A stretch of 18,029 nt of DNA from MGR-bin208 sp043779285 (GCA_043779285.1 JAYWEL010000224.1:1-18029), one strand, 5' to 3'; shown: positions 1-7,690, counted from the stretch's first letter. Translations and numbers: made by a program. Notes: a model not told the origin generated them from the sequence alone.

Positions 1-212
1 GCAACTCTTAATGCTATATAATTCCCGAAATTTTTACGAAAAAATGCATGGATAGCTGGTTTTAGCCTGTTAATTCTTGCTCGGGTATTTATATCTCCGA
101 AATAATGAGCTACGCCAACGCCAATCCCAATTTCTCCTTCTTGCACAATCGAATTTTGCCCAACTACGTTGAACGCAAAAAATAGCGCAATAATTAATAA
201 AAAATTCTTCAT
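1..212 (-). CDS. DUF6089-like outer-membrane protein, N-terminal part only (cut by window edge)
   Basis: The reading frame opens with an ATG at 212 on the minus strand and runs off the left edge, giving about 70 residues. It begins with a short Lys-containing N-terminus and a hydrophobic stretch ending in VVGQ, a plausible lipidless signal peptide of about 18 residues. It continues EGEIGIGVGVAHYFGDIN, which resembles the start of the mature barrel in DUF6089-type proteins of Bacteroidota (a glycine-rich first strand, then Y-F-G-D). It lies 66 bases downstream of NAD kinase on the same strand. From general knowledge of the phylum, NAD kinase is often followed by such a gene and then by uppS and bamA, which would lie outside this window. 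The function of the family is not established. The family call rests on a short segment and is moderate. Confidence 0.6.
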   Translation of the reverse strand, partial: MKNFLLIIALFFAFNVVGQNSIVQEGEIGIGVGVAHYFGDINTRARINRLKPAIHAFFRKNFGNYIALRV

Positions 213-278
213 TATGATGAGCAATATTAAACCGTTAGCTCTAACGAATAAAACTAATTTTTCTTGTTTAATGAAATA

Positions 279-1157
279 TTAATTTCTTTTATCGAGACCC
301 CAATTTAATTTATTATGCAGGGTTTGAAGAAAATTATTTTCGTTCAAACGTACCAGGTTAAACATAAAAGATTCTTTTTTTACTGCCAATTGAATTTCTT
401 TATTAACGATCTCTCTTCGGGAATCCAGGGCACAAATAATCTGATCGGATCGGCCAACAATCTCAAAAGAGATGATAATATCGTCGGGAACTATAATTGG
501 ACGAACATTTAAATTATGTGGAGCTACCGGAGTTATTACAAAGTTTTTTGAATCGGGGAAAACAATTGGTCCATTACAACTTAAAGAATACCCGGTTGAG
601 CCGGTTGGTGTTGCTACTATCAAACCATCGGCCCAATATGATGTTAGATATTCTCCATTGAGAAAAGTATTAATTTTTATCATGGAATCAGTATCTCTTT
701 TATGGATTGAAAACTCATTTAACCCATACGGCACATGGCCAAATAATGGCAAATCAGAATCCACATGAATCATACTTCGTTTATCGATGACGTAAGTTCG
801 TTTTGCTAATGCAGAAACAGCCGTTGTCACTTCATCTCTACTGATGCTGGCCAAAAAACCTAACCGGCCGAAGTTAATTCCCAAAATAGGGATATTTTTT
901 TCACGGATAAATGTGACATTATCCAAAAGCGTTCCATCTCCACCTAATGAAATAACAAAATCAATATCCTCTTTCAGGTCTTCCGAAAAAGAATATGTAT
1001 TCATATTACCCGATAACTTTAGTTGATCTTTGATTTGTTCGTAAAAAGGTTGGAAAACAACAGACTCAATATTATTTCTGACCAGTTCATCAAAAAAAAT
1101 CTGTAAATCTTCTTGCTGGCCTTCTTCCAATACCCGGCTGTATATAGCTACCTTCAT
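279..1157 (-). CDS. nadK: NAD kinase
   Basis: A 292-residue ATP-NAD kinase, which phosphorylates NAD to NADP in the cytoplasm. Visible family landmarks are the GGDGT nucleotide loop at residues 72-76, GINFGRLGFLA at 94-103, the NE pair at 147-148 that contacts the NAD ribose, and TPTGSTGYSLS at 183-193 followed by PIVFP. Near the C-terminus the usual LDG-type strand appears as ALDSRRE (243-249). Length is normal for bacterial NadK. The frame stays open 21 codons further upstream, but the ATG at 1157 gives the typical MKVAIYSR start and lies 2 bases after the stop of the upstream barrel gene, so translational coupling is likely. No separate promoter is visible between the two genes. Confidence 0.96.
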   Translation of the reverse strand: MKVAIYSRVLEEGQQEDLQIFFDELVRNNIESVVFQPFYEQIKDQLKLSGNMNTYSFSEDLKEDIDFVISLGGDGTLLDNVTFIREKNIPILGINFGRLGFLASISRDEVTTAVSALAKRTYVIDKRSMIHVDSDLPLFGHVPYGLNEFSIHKRDTDSMIKINTFLNGEYLTSYWADGLIVATPTGSTGYSLSCNGPIVFPDSKNFVITPVAPHNLNVRPIIVPDDIIISFEIVGRSDQIICALDSRREIVNKEIQLAVKKESFMFNLVRLNENNFLQTLHNKLNWGLDKRN

Positions 1158-1159
1158 TT

Positions 1160-2620
1160 TTAGAAATAAGTCTTGTTGTGTAAATATAATCCGTTTTGAC
1201 CTAACGGATTGAAACTCCATTCCAACTTAATGATAAAGTCGTAAATGGTTACAATATCCAATCCAACGCCTCCGGAGTAAAGCATTTTATTATTCAGGTT
1301 ATTAAATCCGGGATTGGGATTATGAACATAGCCGGCATTCGTAAAAACTTTACCATAAATCCGGAAAGGAATAAATGCTAAGCCATCAATTTTATTAGGC
1401 GGGATAGGGACTTTAAATTTTACCAATTCATGCGTCAGGGTTGCTTTTGCATACCCGCCGACTGCTCCGTCTATTACATAATATTCATAACCCTGCATTT
1501 GCATACCACTATACCCCAATAAGGCTTGATTGTAAAACGGCTGGTTAAAGGGGAGTTTCAAAACCCCGGTGGCGTTTACGCTAAAATAATACCGATGCGC
1601 AATGGGCCAGCTTTTCATCCCTCTTGCAGTTAATTGCCACATGTTCAAATTACTGTTCCACCCTTTTTTACTGATATTAATATTCGCTGCAACGCCTTTT
1701 AATGGATAAGGTATATAGTCTACATTAAAATATTGGAGGTCGTAATATAATTCCGGAAGATTGATCTTATTTTTCTTTTCATTAAAAAATGAAGCGTTCA
1801 AAGTAAAAACAGTATCACTAAAGGTCTCTTGTAAATAGGAAAACCCAATGCGATGACGGGTGTAAATTGCCGGCCGATATGTTAACTCCACTTTAGCTTT
1901 AAAATAATCTCTTAGAAAATTATTGCCATCCTTTACAAACACCTGTTTATTATTACTGGTTTTATAATTTACTTCTCGGTTCTTGCCAAATTCTAGGCTG
2001 GCTTTTGTACCCCATTTCATTTTTTTATCAATGAACATCCGGTCATAACTAAGCATAGCCTGCTTAGCATACCCATTGGTTAACCACAGGTTTAACTGAT
2101 CATTGCGACCTGTCAGGTTATTATGAAAAAATTTGGCGCCATAATTTACCCGGTCAAAACTTCTCTTACTTTCTACCCACCATTGGTTGAGATTTCGGTC
2201 TATTATTTTAAAATACGGAACCGGAAAAACATACCATCGTTCTTTTACAACAACGGATACATCTACCTGATAACCTTCCAGGCTTTTCAAAGAAATAATT
2301 GCCTCATGAAATAATGCGGTATTTATTAGTTGCCGGCTTGCATTTTCGAATTTATTAACCAGAGATGGAAGTGCAAATTGCTGGCCAACTTCAAAACCCA
2401 GTTCCCGAAGAATCATATTAGATCTTGTTTTTTTATTGCCGCTTATAATAATTGAACGTACAATGAAAGGAGCATAAGAGGTGTCCATTTCAAACAAAGG
2501 CGTGCTACCCGCATTTATTATTTTACTGCTGCCGGCCTGATCATATATCTGTGCAGATAACGAAGTAGATGAAATCATTAAAATTCCAACAGCCAATAAA
2601 ATATTTTTCAGAGAAATCAT
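1160..2620 (-). CDS. Omp85-family outer-membrane barrel protein with one POTRA domain
   Basis: A 486-residue exported protein. Residues 1-23 form a signal peptide (MISLKNILLAVGILMISS, then LSAQ). Residues about 52-128 read as a single POTRA domain: FIVRSIIISGNKKT, then a helix with ILRELGF, then the closing strand VDVSVVVKERWYVFP. The remainder is rich in alternating aromatic and polar residues, as expected for a membrane beta-barrel, and the chain ends in Phe, the common last residue of outer-membrane proteins. It is about half the length of a full BamA, which carries five POTRA domains, so it is not the main assembly factor. It is closer to the short surface-antigen/TamA-like group, whose substrate is unknown. 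It sits between a CBS-domain gene and nadK, 2 bases before nadK. Confidence 0.75.
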   Translation of the reverse strand: MISLKNILLAVGILMISSTSLSAQIYDQAGSSKIINAGSTPLFEMDTSYAPFIVRSIIISGNKKTRSNMILRELGFEVGQQFALPSLVNKFENASRQLINTALFHEAIISLKSLEGYQVDVSVVVKERWYVFPVPYFKIIDRNLNQWWVESKRSFDRVNYGAKFFHNNLTGRNDQLNLWLTNGYAKQAMLSYDRMFIDKKMKWGTKASLEFGKNREVNYKTSNNKQVFVKDGNNFLRDYFKAKVELTYRPAIYTRHRIGFSYLQETFSDTVFTLNASFFNEKKNKINLPELYYDLQYFNVDYIPYPLKGVAANINISKKGWNSNLNMWQLTARGMKSWPIAHRYYFSVNATGVLKLPFNQPFYNQALLGYSGMQMQGYEYYVIDGAVGGYAKATLTHELVKFKVPIPPNKIDGLAFIPFRIYGKVFTNAGYVHNPNPGFNNLNNKMLYSGGVGLDIVTIYDFIIKLEWSFNPLGQNGLYLHNKTYF

Positions 2621-2692
2621 TTCGGCTACTATTGAAGAAAATTTTTTTTCTTAATGAACTTTAAACAGAAATTTCCAACAAATTTTTCGGAA

Positions 2693-3355
2693 TTAAATTT
2701 TCAAATAGTTCATCAGGTTATCGTAGTTACTGCGTATTTCATTTTCATAAAACTCTTCTCCAAAGTAATACTTTATATGGTACTCGTAACGTTGAAATGT
2801 TGCTACAATATCAGAAATTTCTAACTTATTTATTTTAATAGTTACCAGCATAATGCCGGTTTCCTTATCAGTAAAGCTGTTAAGCTGTGTTATTTGTGCA
2901 TCATTTGTTTCAACCAATCTGCTGATTTCAGCAAAAGAATAATTTTTTCCTTCTGTTTCTAAAACTATCAATCCACCGGGTTCATTTACATTGATAAATT
3001 CGGCAAGATGATTCAATAGTTCTGTATTCGAAATCACACCAACAAATTCAGCATTTTCTTTTACTACCGGAACCAGGGTAAGTCTGAAATCAACAGCAAT
3101 TTTTAATGTCTTTAAAAAATGTTCTTCTGCATTTACAGCAATCAGTAAAGCCGGAATATCAAGTTTGCCAATAGTAATACTGTCATCTTTTGCCTGTAAT
3201 AAATAATCTTCTTTATACAGGCCTTTATATATACCTTGATCGACTACCGGAAGTTCCAATACATTAAAGTTGCTCATCAACCTCAAAGCATCACTTACTT
3301 TATCTTCTAACCGAAGTGCAGGAATTGATTGTGAAATTAGTTCGCTGTTTAGCAT
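2693..3355 (-). CDS. CBS-domain pair protein
   Basis: A 220-residue cytoplasmic protein. Residues 1-120 form two CBS repeats: IPALRLEDKVSDALRLM followed by VLELPVVD and GLYKEDYLL, then a second copy with HFLKTLKIAVDF, LTLVPVV and FVGVISNTELL. Such pairs usually bind adenine nucleotides and act as energy sensors. Residues about 125-200 look like a small alpha/beta regulatory fold (GLIVLETEG, then IMLVTIKIN, then IVATFQRYEYHIKYYFG), possibly ACT-like; that part is inference. No catalytic domain is present. It lies 30 bases downstream of the hydrolase and 72 bases upstream of the barrel gene, all on the minus strand, which suggests one transcription unit. CBS proteins next to nadK are common in Bacteroidota, but the partner regulated by this one is not known. 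Confidence 0.85.
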   Translation of the reverse strand: MLNSELISQSIPALRLEDKVSDALRLMSNFNVLELPVVDQGIYKGLYKEDYLLQAKDDSITIGKLDIPALLIAVNAEEHFLKTLKIAVDFRLTLVPVVKENAEFVGVISNTELLNHLAEFINVNEPGGLIVLETEGKNYSFAEISRLVETNDAQITQLNSFTDKETGIMLVTIKINKLEISDIVATFQRYEYHIKYYFGEEFYENEIRSNYDNLMNYLKI

Positions 3356-3385
3356 GGATTCGGTTTTACATAAAGACAGTCATCA

Positions 3386-4162
3386 TCAGTTAACTGTTGC
3401 AGGCTGGTTTAGTTTTTTTAAAAATTCGAACAATATTTTATTAAACTCGTCCGGAACTTCCATCATCGGAGCATGTCCACAATTATCGACGAAATAAAGC
3501 TCACTATTTGTAATTAACTTATTAAATTCTTTAGCAACAAATGGCGGTGTAATGATGTCATTATTTCCCCAAACCAATAATGTCGGAATTTTTATCTGAC
3601 TCAATTCATCCCCCAAATTATTACGGATAGCACTTTTTGCTAACGCAATTATTTTGATTGCTTTTATCCGGTTGTTTACAATTTCATACACTTCATCAAC
3701 CAACTCTTTCGACGCCACTTCGGGTTTGTAAAAAGTCATTTCCGTTTTCTTTTTTATAAATTCATAGTCGCCCCGCTTTGGATAAGAATCTCCCATACCA
3801 TTTTCGAAAAGTCCCGAGCTTCCTGTTAAGATAAGTGACTTCAAACGACCGGGATGTTTTAATGTATGTACTAGTCCGACATGTCCTCCTAAGGAATTTC
3901 CTAACAGATGAACATTTTGATAGTCCTGCGCTTCAATGAACTTGTGCACAAATTTAGCCAACCCTCCAACCGATGTATGTAGTATATCCAATTCAAATAG
4001 TGGTAGCATGGGTACTACAACCTTGTAATGAAGTCGAAAAAACTCAACAAGATCTTTGAAGTTGCTTAAAGCCCCGAATAAACCATGCAATAATATCAAG
4101 GGTTCTCCTTCACCTTCCTCAATAAATCTAAATTTTTTATTATGTTTTATTTCGAATTCCAT
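3386..4162 (-). CDS. Alpha/beta hydrolase
   Basis: A 258-residue alpha/beta-hydrolase-fold enzyme, probably cytoplasmic because there is no signal peptide. The oxyanion HG is at residues 26-27 (ILLHGLFG). The nucleophile elbow GNSLGG places Ser90 as the catalytic serine. The acid is probably Asp202 in WGNNDIITPP, and the base His230 in NCGHAPMMEVP. The cap region, about 120-185, is Lys-rich and helical. The closest recognisable group is the MhpC/BioH-type esterase and C-C hydrolase superfamily, whose members act on many different small esters, so the substrate cannot be assigned. The ATG at 4162 gives the usual short beta strand before the HG motif. It follows cvpA after a 95-base gap that contains a 12-base palindrome. 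Confidence 0.85.
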   Translation of the reverse strand: MEFEIKHNKKFRFIEEGEGEPLILLHGLFGALSNFKDLVEFFRLHYKVVVPMLPLFELDILHTSVGGLAKFVHKFIEAQDYQNVHLLGNSLGGHVGLVHTLKHPGRLKSLILTGSSGLFENGMGDSYPKRGDYEFIKKKTEMTFYKPEVASKELVDEVYEIVNNRIKAIKIIALAKSAIRNNLGDELSQIKIPTLLVWGNNDIITPPFVAKEFNKLITNSELYFVDNCGHAPMMEVPDEFNKILFEFLKKLNQPATVN

Positions 4163-4224
4163 TCTGAAAATTAATAGTTGTTATTTATGCTAAAATATAA
4201 GATTTAAAGCAATAAAATGCTTTT

Positions 4225-4236
4225 ACCTGATCAGGT
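4225..4236. repeat. Perfect 12-base palindrome in the cvpA-hydrolase gap
   Basis: The sequence ACCTGATCAGGT reads the same on both strands. It lies in the 95-base gap between the end of cvpA (4258) and the start of the hydrolase gene (4162). It could be an operator for a dimeric regulator or just part of a weak hairpin. There is no T-run on either side long enough to make it an obvious intrinsic terminator. Confidence 0.35.
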
Positions 4237-4257
4237 TAATTTAGCTTGTTGAATTGA

Positions 4258-4794
4258 TTATTGAATTTTATCAGCAACACTTTCAAAAAACTGCTCCAGT
4301 TCATTGAACATATTTTTAAAAATTGGGACTATGTTTCCAAAGCCTTCTATCACTTTGGGACCCCATGGTTTAATGTATTCATACGTTAAGGAGCTTTCTA
4401 TCGTTTCCTGTTTTATCAAATGAATTTCATTGACATAAAAAAGAATCACACTTAAAATAATGGTATATGCTACTGCATAAATGAATATTCCACCCAGTTT
4501 ATTAATCCAACCCATCATAGCCCACTGCACAGATTTTTCAAGCATACTTGCTCCTAAACGAATAAGAATTACAACAACAATAAATACCACGGCAAAAGAT
4601 AAAACGGGCAACCATTTTGTTGAAAGGTTTAAAGAATTTTCAAAATATCCTGCCATTACTGCCGACAATTTCATGGCTGCTGCCAGCCCGATGATAAAGG
4701 CCATCATCGAAAAGACAGCGACGATCAAACCCCGCTGAAGCCCTTTAACTACGGCCAATATCATTAATCCGGCAAAAAAAATATCAATCGTCAT
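4258..4794 (-). CDS. CvpA family inner-membrane protein
   Basis: A 178-residue integral membrane protein of the CvpA/colicin V production family. Four hydrophobic segments are visible at roughly residues 5-20, 23-45, 62-80 and 101-122. The first two are joined by the KGLQRGLIVAVFS turn characteristic of the family, and GWINKLGGIF (95-104) matches its second conserved motif before the last helix. The C-terminal 55 residues are soluble and end in an amphipathic segment. E. coli CvpA is needed for colicin V secretion and purF expression and affects envelope integrity, but the biochemical activity is unknown. It begins 5 bases after yqeY, so it is almost certainly cotranscribed with gldC and yqeY. 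Confidence 0.85.
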   Translation of the reverse strand: MTIDIFFAGLMILAVVKGLQRGLIVAVFSMMAFIIGLAAAMKLSAVMAGYFENSLNLSTKWLPVLSFAVVFIVVVILIRLGASMLEKSVQWAMMGWINKLGGIFIYAVAYTIILSVILFYVNEIHLIKQETIESSLTYEYIKPWGPKVIEGFGNIVPIFKNMFNELEQFFESVADKIQ

Positions 4795-4799
4795 GATGG

Positions 4800-5252
4800 C
4801 TATTTAGCTAACAATTCTTTCACTGTATTTGCAATCAGTTTCCCATCTGCTTTACCCGCCAATTGTTTGGTAGCAACGCCCATCACCTTTCCCAAATCCG
4901 CCGGAGAAGAGGCCCCCACAGTTGTAATAATGGTTGTTAAAACAAGCCTCACTTCTTCTTCACTCATTTGTTTGGGAAGAAATTTTTCAATGATATCCAG
5001 TTCATCTTGTTCTTTTTGTGCCAGATCGGCCCGGTTTTGTTGTGTAAAAATTTCCAAGGAGTCTTTCCGTTGCTTTACCAATTTTTGCAACAACTTATTT
5101 TCTTCTTCTTCACTTATTTCACCACCCGCACCTTCAGCCGTTTTTGCAATAATTATAGCTGCTTTAATAGCTCGTAAACTGCGCAGGCTTTTTTCATCCT
5201 TGGCTAGCATTGCAGCTTTTAAGTCAATCATTATTTTTTGTTCCAGGTTCAT
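4800..5252 (-). CDS. GatB/YqeY domain protein
   Basis: A 150-residue cytoplasmic protein covering the whole YqeY fold. The N-terminal helical bundle shows MNLEQKIMIDLKAAMLAKDE and LRSLRAIKAAI. The Glu-rich linker with LLQKLVKQRKDSLEIF follows, and the C-terminal helices contain EFLP-like IIEKFLPKQMSEEEV and the closing LGKVMGVATKQLAGKADGKLI. The domain is homologous to the tRNA-binding tail of the GatB amidotransferase subunit, so a tRNA-related role is plausible, but the function of stand-alone YqeY is not settled. The start at 5252 lies 11 bases after gldC. Length and motifs are ordinary for the family. The strand opposite carries a long open frame that is a shadow of this gene. Confidence 0.9.
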   Translation of the reverse strand: MNLEQKIMIDLKAAMLAKDEKSLRSLRAIKAAIIIAKTAEGAGGEISEEEENKLLQKLVKQRKDSLEIFTQQNRADLAQKEQDELDIIEKFLPKQMSEEEVRLVLTTIITTVGASSPADLGKVMGVATKQLAGKADGKLIANTVKELLAK

Positions 5253-5263
5253 ATGTATAATTT

Positions 5264-5611
5264 TTATGCTTTATTCTCTTTTAGTTGCAGTTCACGAAAT
5301 TTTTCTAAAAACCCTTTTGCATATTCCTTCATTTCTGCAACTAGGTCCTTATGGCTGGTGGCCCGGTCAAAAGTATCGGCCATGGACATGAATGTCTGGA
5401 AATAAAAATCAGCCATTTCATCAACCATCATGTCCTTGGTCCAAAGATCTATTTTCAATGCGGTTTTATCTGCATTATCCCAAAACGCCAGCATCATCGC
5501 TTTTGCCATTTGCGCTTTTTCCATAGTAGAGTCGGTAGCGGTCCAACTGATACTTTGGGGTATCCTATCCTGATCCATAAACACATCAATAGATATTGTT
5601 GATTTTTTCAT
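5264..5611 (-). CDS. gldC: Gliding motility protein GldC
   Basis: A 115-residue protein closely matching GldC as I know it. It has an N-terminal KKSTISIDVFMDQDRIP strand, then ISWTATDS, the KAMMLAFWD segment, LKIDLWTKDMMVDEM, and a C-terminal helix with SMADTFDRAT and EMKEYAKGFLEKF. In Flavobacterium johnsoniae, GldC is a lipidless accessory protein that helps gliding and type IX secretion without being strictly essential; its biochemical job is unclear. The frame is open 24 codons further upstream, but that extension would overlap the glycosyltransferase gene. A -7 motif at 5649-5656 would also fall inside it, so the ATG at 5611 is chosen. It heads a tight gldC-yqeY-cvpA unit. Its presence fits a gliding or formerly gliding lineage but does not prove motility. 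Confidence 0.9.
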   Translation of the reverse strand: MKKSTISIDVFMDQDRIPQSISWTATDSTMEKAQMAKAMMLAFWDNADKTALKIDLWTKDMMVDEMADFYFQTFMSMADTFDRATSHKDLVAEMKEYAKGFLEKFRELQLKENKA

Positions 5612-5648
5612 ATTGTATTTATTTTTTGTTTGTATTCTCTTAAGCTTG

Positions 5649-5683
5649 CAAAGATAATTGAAATCAGGCGATGGTTTTTTCAA
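5649..5683 (-). promoter_or_regulatory. Promoter candidate for gldC-yqeY-cvpA
   Basis: On the minus strand TATCTTTG (5656 to 5649) matches the Bacteroidota -7 motif TAnnTTTG exactly. A TTG at 5683-5681 lies 24 bases upstream, one more than the usual 17-23 range. The motif ends 37 bases before the gldC ATG. It overlaps the last codons of the glycosyltransferase gene, so gldC can be transcribed independently of it. Confidence 0.5.
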
Positions 5684-6779
5684 TAGATTGCCACAACAAT
5701 TCAGCTGATTTTTTCCAATTGAATTGTTTAATTAATAACAAGCCCTTTTTTATTAATTCATTCCTCCGGTTTTCATCTTTATAAATAACCATCATTTGTG
5801 CTGCCATTTCATCTACTTTTTCGCCAGAAGCAAATAATGCAGCATCTGCATCTATTTCATCGGCATTTAATGTAATTACCGGCACTCCGCAAGCCATAGC
5901 TTCTATCACATGGATATGATACCCATCGTTGATAGTAGGGTTAACAAACGCATATGCAGCGGCAACAATTTTAACCATTTCATTGTTGTCGTTGTTATCC
6001 AATAAAAAAATATCGTTTCGGAATTTATATGTTTTCAGAATTTCAATGAGAGGCTTACTTTGCTTTGCTATTTCTCCGGCTATTAGCAGTTTCATATTAC
6101 TTTTCTGCCGTTTTTTAAAAACAGAAAAAGCTTTCAACAAGTTCAACATATTTTGATACGGAAACAGATTTCCTTTATAAATAAAAAACTCGGCGGCCTC
6201 CGTATATTTTTCTTTAATGGTTTGTTTTTCGGAAAACTCAATAGGTTGAAACCCATCAGCGACGGCAGCATGTATCACGGAAATTTTTGCAGCATCCAGT
6301 TGGTAATTTTTTTTGATTTCCTTTTTTAAAAATCCGGAAACCGTTATTACGGTTTTTGCCATCTTCAACGATCGCTTTGTATTTATTTTTAAAAACAAAA
6401 GGTTTATTCTATTGAAATTTTTCGGGTAATGCAGAAAATCCAACTGATGAATAATCAAACATTGCGGAACTTTTGTTAACATAGAACAAAACCCATTAGC
6501 AGAAAGCAAAATGTCAATTTTATACTTTTTTAGTAAGTAGGGCAATTTTACTTCGAACCATAATTTCCAGTAAAACGGATTCTCTTTTATAGAACCTGTC
6601 TCAATTATTTGAACATTTTTTCCGGAAGGGAATATTGAATTACAATCTTTACCTGCAAAAAAAACGAATTCATGATTCGTATTATTTTTCACTACCCTTT
6701 TTAAAATTTCGGCATTATAATAATCCTGTCCGGTACCTGAGATACCCGTTATAGACCTTGTATTAACTCCAATTCGCAT
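5664..6779 (-). CDS. Glycosyltransferase family 4-type (GT-B fold)
   Basis: A 371-residue cytoplasmic or membrane-associated GT-B glycosyltransferase. The N-terminal acceptor domain begins MRIGVNTRSITG with a glycine-containing turn (GISGTGQDYY). VITVSGFLKKEI (145-155) and IHAAV follow at the domain join. The donor-binding half contains YKGNLFPYQNMLNLLKAF (201-218), LLIAGE (231-236) and HVIEAMACGVPVIT (290-303). It resembles family 4 enzymes that build surface polysaccharides or O-antigen, but donor and acceptor sugars cannot be read from sequence. Two usual donor-site residues differ: Gln209 stands where Lys/Arg is common before Asn, and the first Glu of the EX7E pair is Asp285, with Glu293 kept. 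It is the first gene of the minus-strand block and diverges from the DUF4290 gene. Confidence 0.85.
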   Translation of the reverse strand: MRIGVNTRSITGISGTGQDYYNAEILKRVVKNNTNHEFVFFAGKDCNSIFPSGKNVQIIETGSIKENPFYWKLWFEVKLPYLLKKYKIDILLSANGFCSMLTKVPQCLIIHQLDFLHYPKNFNRINLLFLKINTKRSLKMAKTVITVSGFLKKEIKKNYQLDAAKISVIHAAVADGFQPIEFSEKQTIKEKYTEAAEFFIYKGNLFPYQNMLNLLKAFSVFKKRQKSNMKLLIAGEIAKQSKPLIEILKTYKFRNDIFLLDNNDNNEMVKIVAAAYAFVNPTINDGYHIHVIEAMACGVPVITLNADEIDADAALFASGEKVDEMAAQMMVIYKDENRRNELIKKGLLLIKQFNWKKSAELLWQSIEKTIA

Positions 6780-6958
6780 ATATTATGTGTAAAAATAAAC
6801 TTTAGCAATTCAACATATTGAACAAATTCTCATTTATTCCAGTTTGAATAAAACATATTTTTTACCCATAAATATTTCCTAACTTCAACAAAAGCAATCA
6901 CTCTCCTGCTTCATTTACTGATAATAGTTCCTTACTTTTGATTTTTCACATACTTATT
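6780..6958. other. Divergent intergenic control region
   Basis: This 179-base AT-rich gap separates the minus-strand glycosyltransferase from the plus-strand DUF4290 gene. The plus side has a -7 match at 6933-6940. On the minus side I found no TAnnTTTG match upstream of the glycosyltransferase, so its promoter is not identified. No small open frame, RNA gene or repeat is recognisable. Confidence 0.5.
6933..6940 (+). promoter_or_regulatory. -7 promoter motif for the DUF4290 gene
   Basis: TACTTTTG matches TAnnTTTG exactly and ends 18 bases before the ATG at 6959. No good TTG lies 17-23 bases upstream (the nearest is CTG at 6906-6908), so the -33 half is weak. It also argues against a TTG start at 6938, which falls inside the motif. 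Confidence 0.45.
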
Positions 6959-7669
6959 ATGGATTATAATACCGATAGAAACCGATTAGAGATGCGTGAA
7001 TATGGAAGACATGTTCAAAAAATGATTGAATACCTGTTAACCATTGAAGACCCTGTAATAAGGCAACAAAATGCGGATGCCGTTATTGAATTAATGGGAT
7101 TTCTAAATCCACACTTAAAGAATGTGGACGATTTCAGACATAAGCTTTGGGATCATCTTTTCCTTATTTCTAATTTCAATCTAGAGGTTGCATCACCGTA
7201 TCCAATTCCTACTAGGGAAACACTTTCCGAGAAACCGGAACCCATGAAATACCCCAAACGCAAACCAAAGTTTTCACATTTGGGTAAAAATCTGGAACTG
7301 GTTATCAATAAGGCATTGGATGAAAAAGATGAAGCAAAAAAAGAAGGTTTTGCAAATGCAATTGCTTATTACATGAAACTTGCTTATAACAACTGGCATA
7401 AAGAAACCGTACACGATGATTCTATTCAGAGTGAGCTAACCACTATCTCTGGTGGTAAACTGGTATTTACAGATACTCCATTCGTAAAAGATTTCCGTCC
7501 TTATCAGGAAAATTCACGGAGTAATTATGGCAAATCTCGTGGTGGTGGCGGTGGTGGTGGAAAATACCAACAAAGAAGCGGTGGCAGTGGTGGAAGTGGC
7601 CGTAGTGAGCGAAACAGTGGAAGCGGTAGCGGTGGCGGTGCGGGCAAGTACAAAAAGAAAAGATACTAA
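6959..7669 (+). CDS. DUF4290 protein with Gly/Ser-rich C-terminal tail
   Basis: A 236-residue protein whose first about 180 residues match the DUF4290 family of Bacteroidota. It starts MDYNTDRNRLEMREYGRHV, continues with the helical NADAVIELMGFLNPHL and FRHKLWDHLFLIS, then a proline-rich YPKRKPKFSHLG linker, and a second helical part with FANAIAYYMKLAYNNWHKE. The function is unknown; no catalytic motif or signal peptide is seen. Residues 187-236 form a low-complexity tail of Gly, Ser, Arg, Lys and Gln with a run of seven glycines (195-201), ending in KYKKKRY. Such a tail is typical of disordered nucleic-acid-binding extensions, which is inference here. The ATG at 6959 matches the conserved family start. 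A strong terminator follows at 7691, so the gene is probably monocistronic. murA comes next, an adjacency I believe is common in the phylum. Confidence 0.88.
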   Translation: MDYNTDRNRLEMREYGRHVQKMIEYLLTIEDPVIRQQNADAVIELMGFLNPHLKNVDDFRHKLWDHLFLISNFNLEVASPYPIPTRETLSEKPEPMKYPKRKPKFSHLGKNLELVINKALDEKDEAKKEGFANAIAYYMKLAYNNWHKETVHDDSIQSELTTISGGKLVFTDTPFVKDFRPYQENSRSNYGKSRGGGGGGGKYQQRSGGSGGSGRSERNSGSGSGGGAGKYKKKRY

Positions 7670-7690
7670 TCAGAACTTATACTCAATTCT

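Noticed and set aside
233..246. CGTTAG/CTAACG hairpin between nadK and the DUF6089-like gene
   Set aside because: Short stem, tiny loop and no T-run; not convincing as a terminator or operator.
4867..5391. Open frame of 174 codons on the plus strand
   Set aside because: It is antisense to yqeY and the end of gldC, is rich in Ser/Cys/Phe as expected of a shadow frame, and has no family resemblance.
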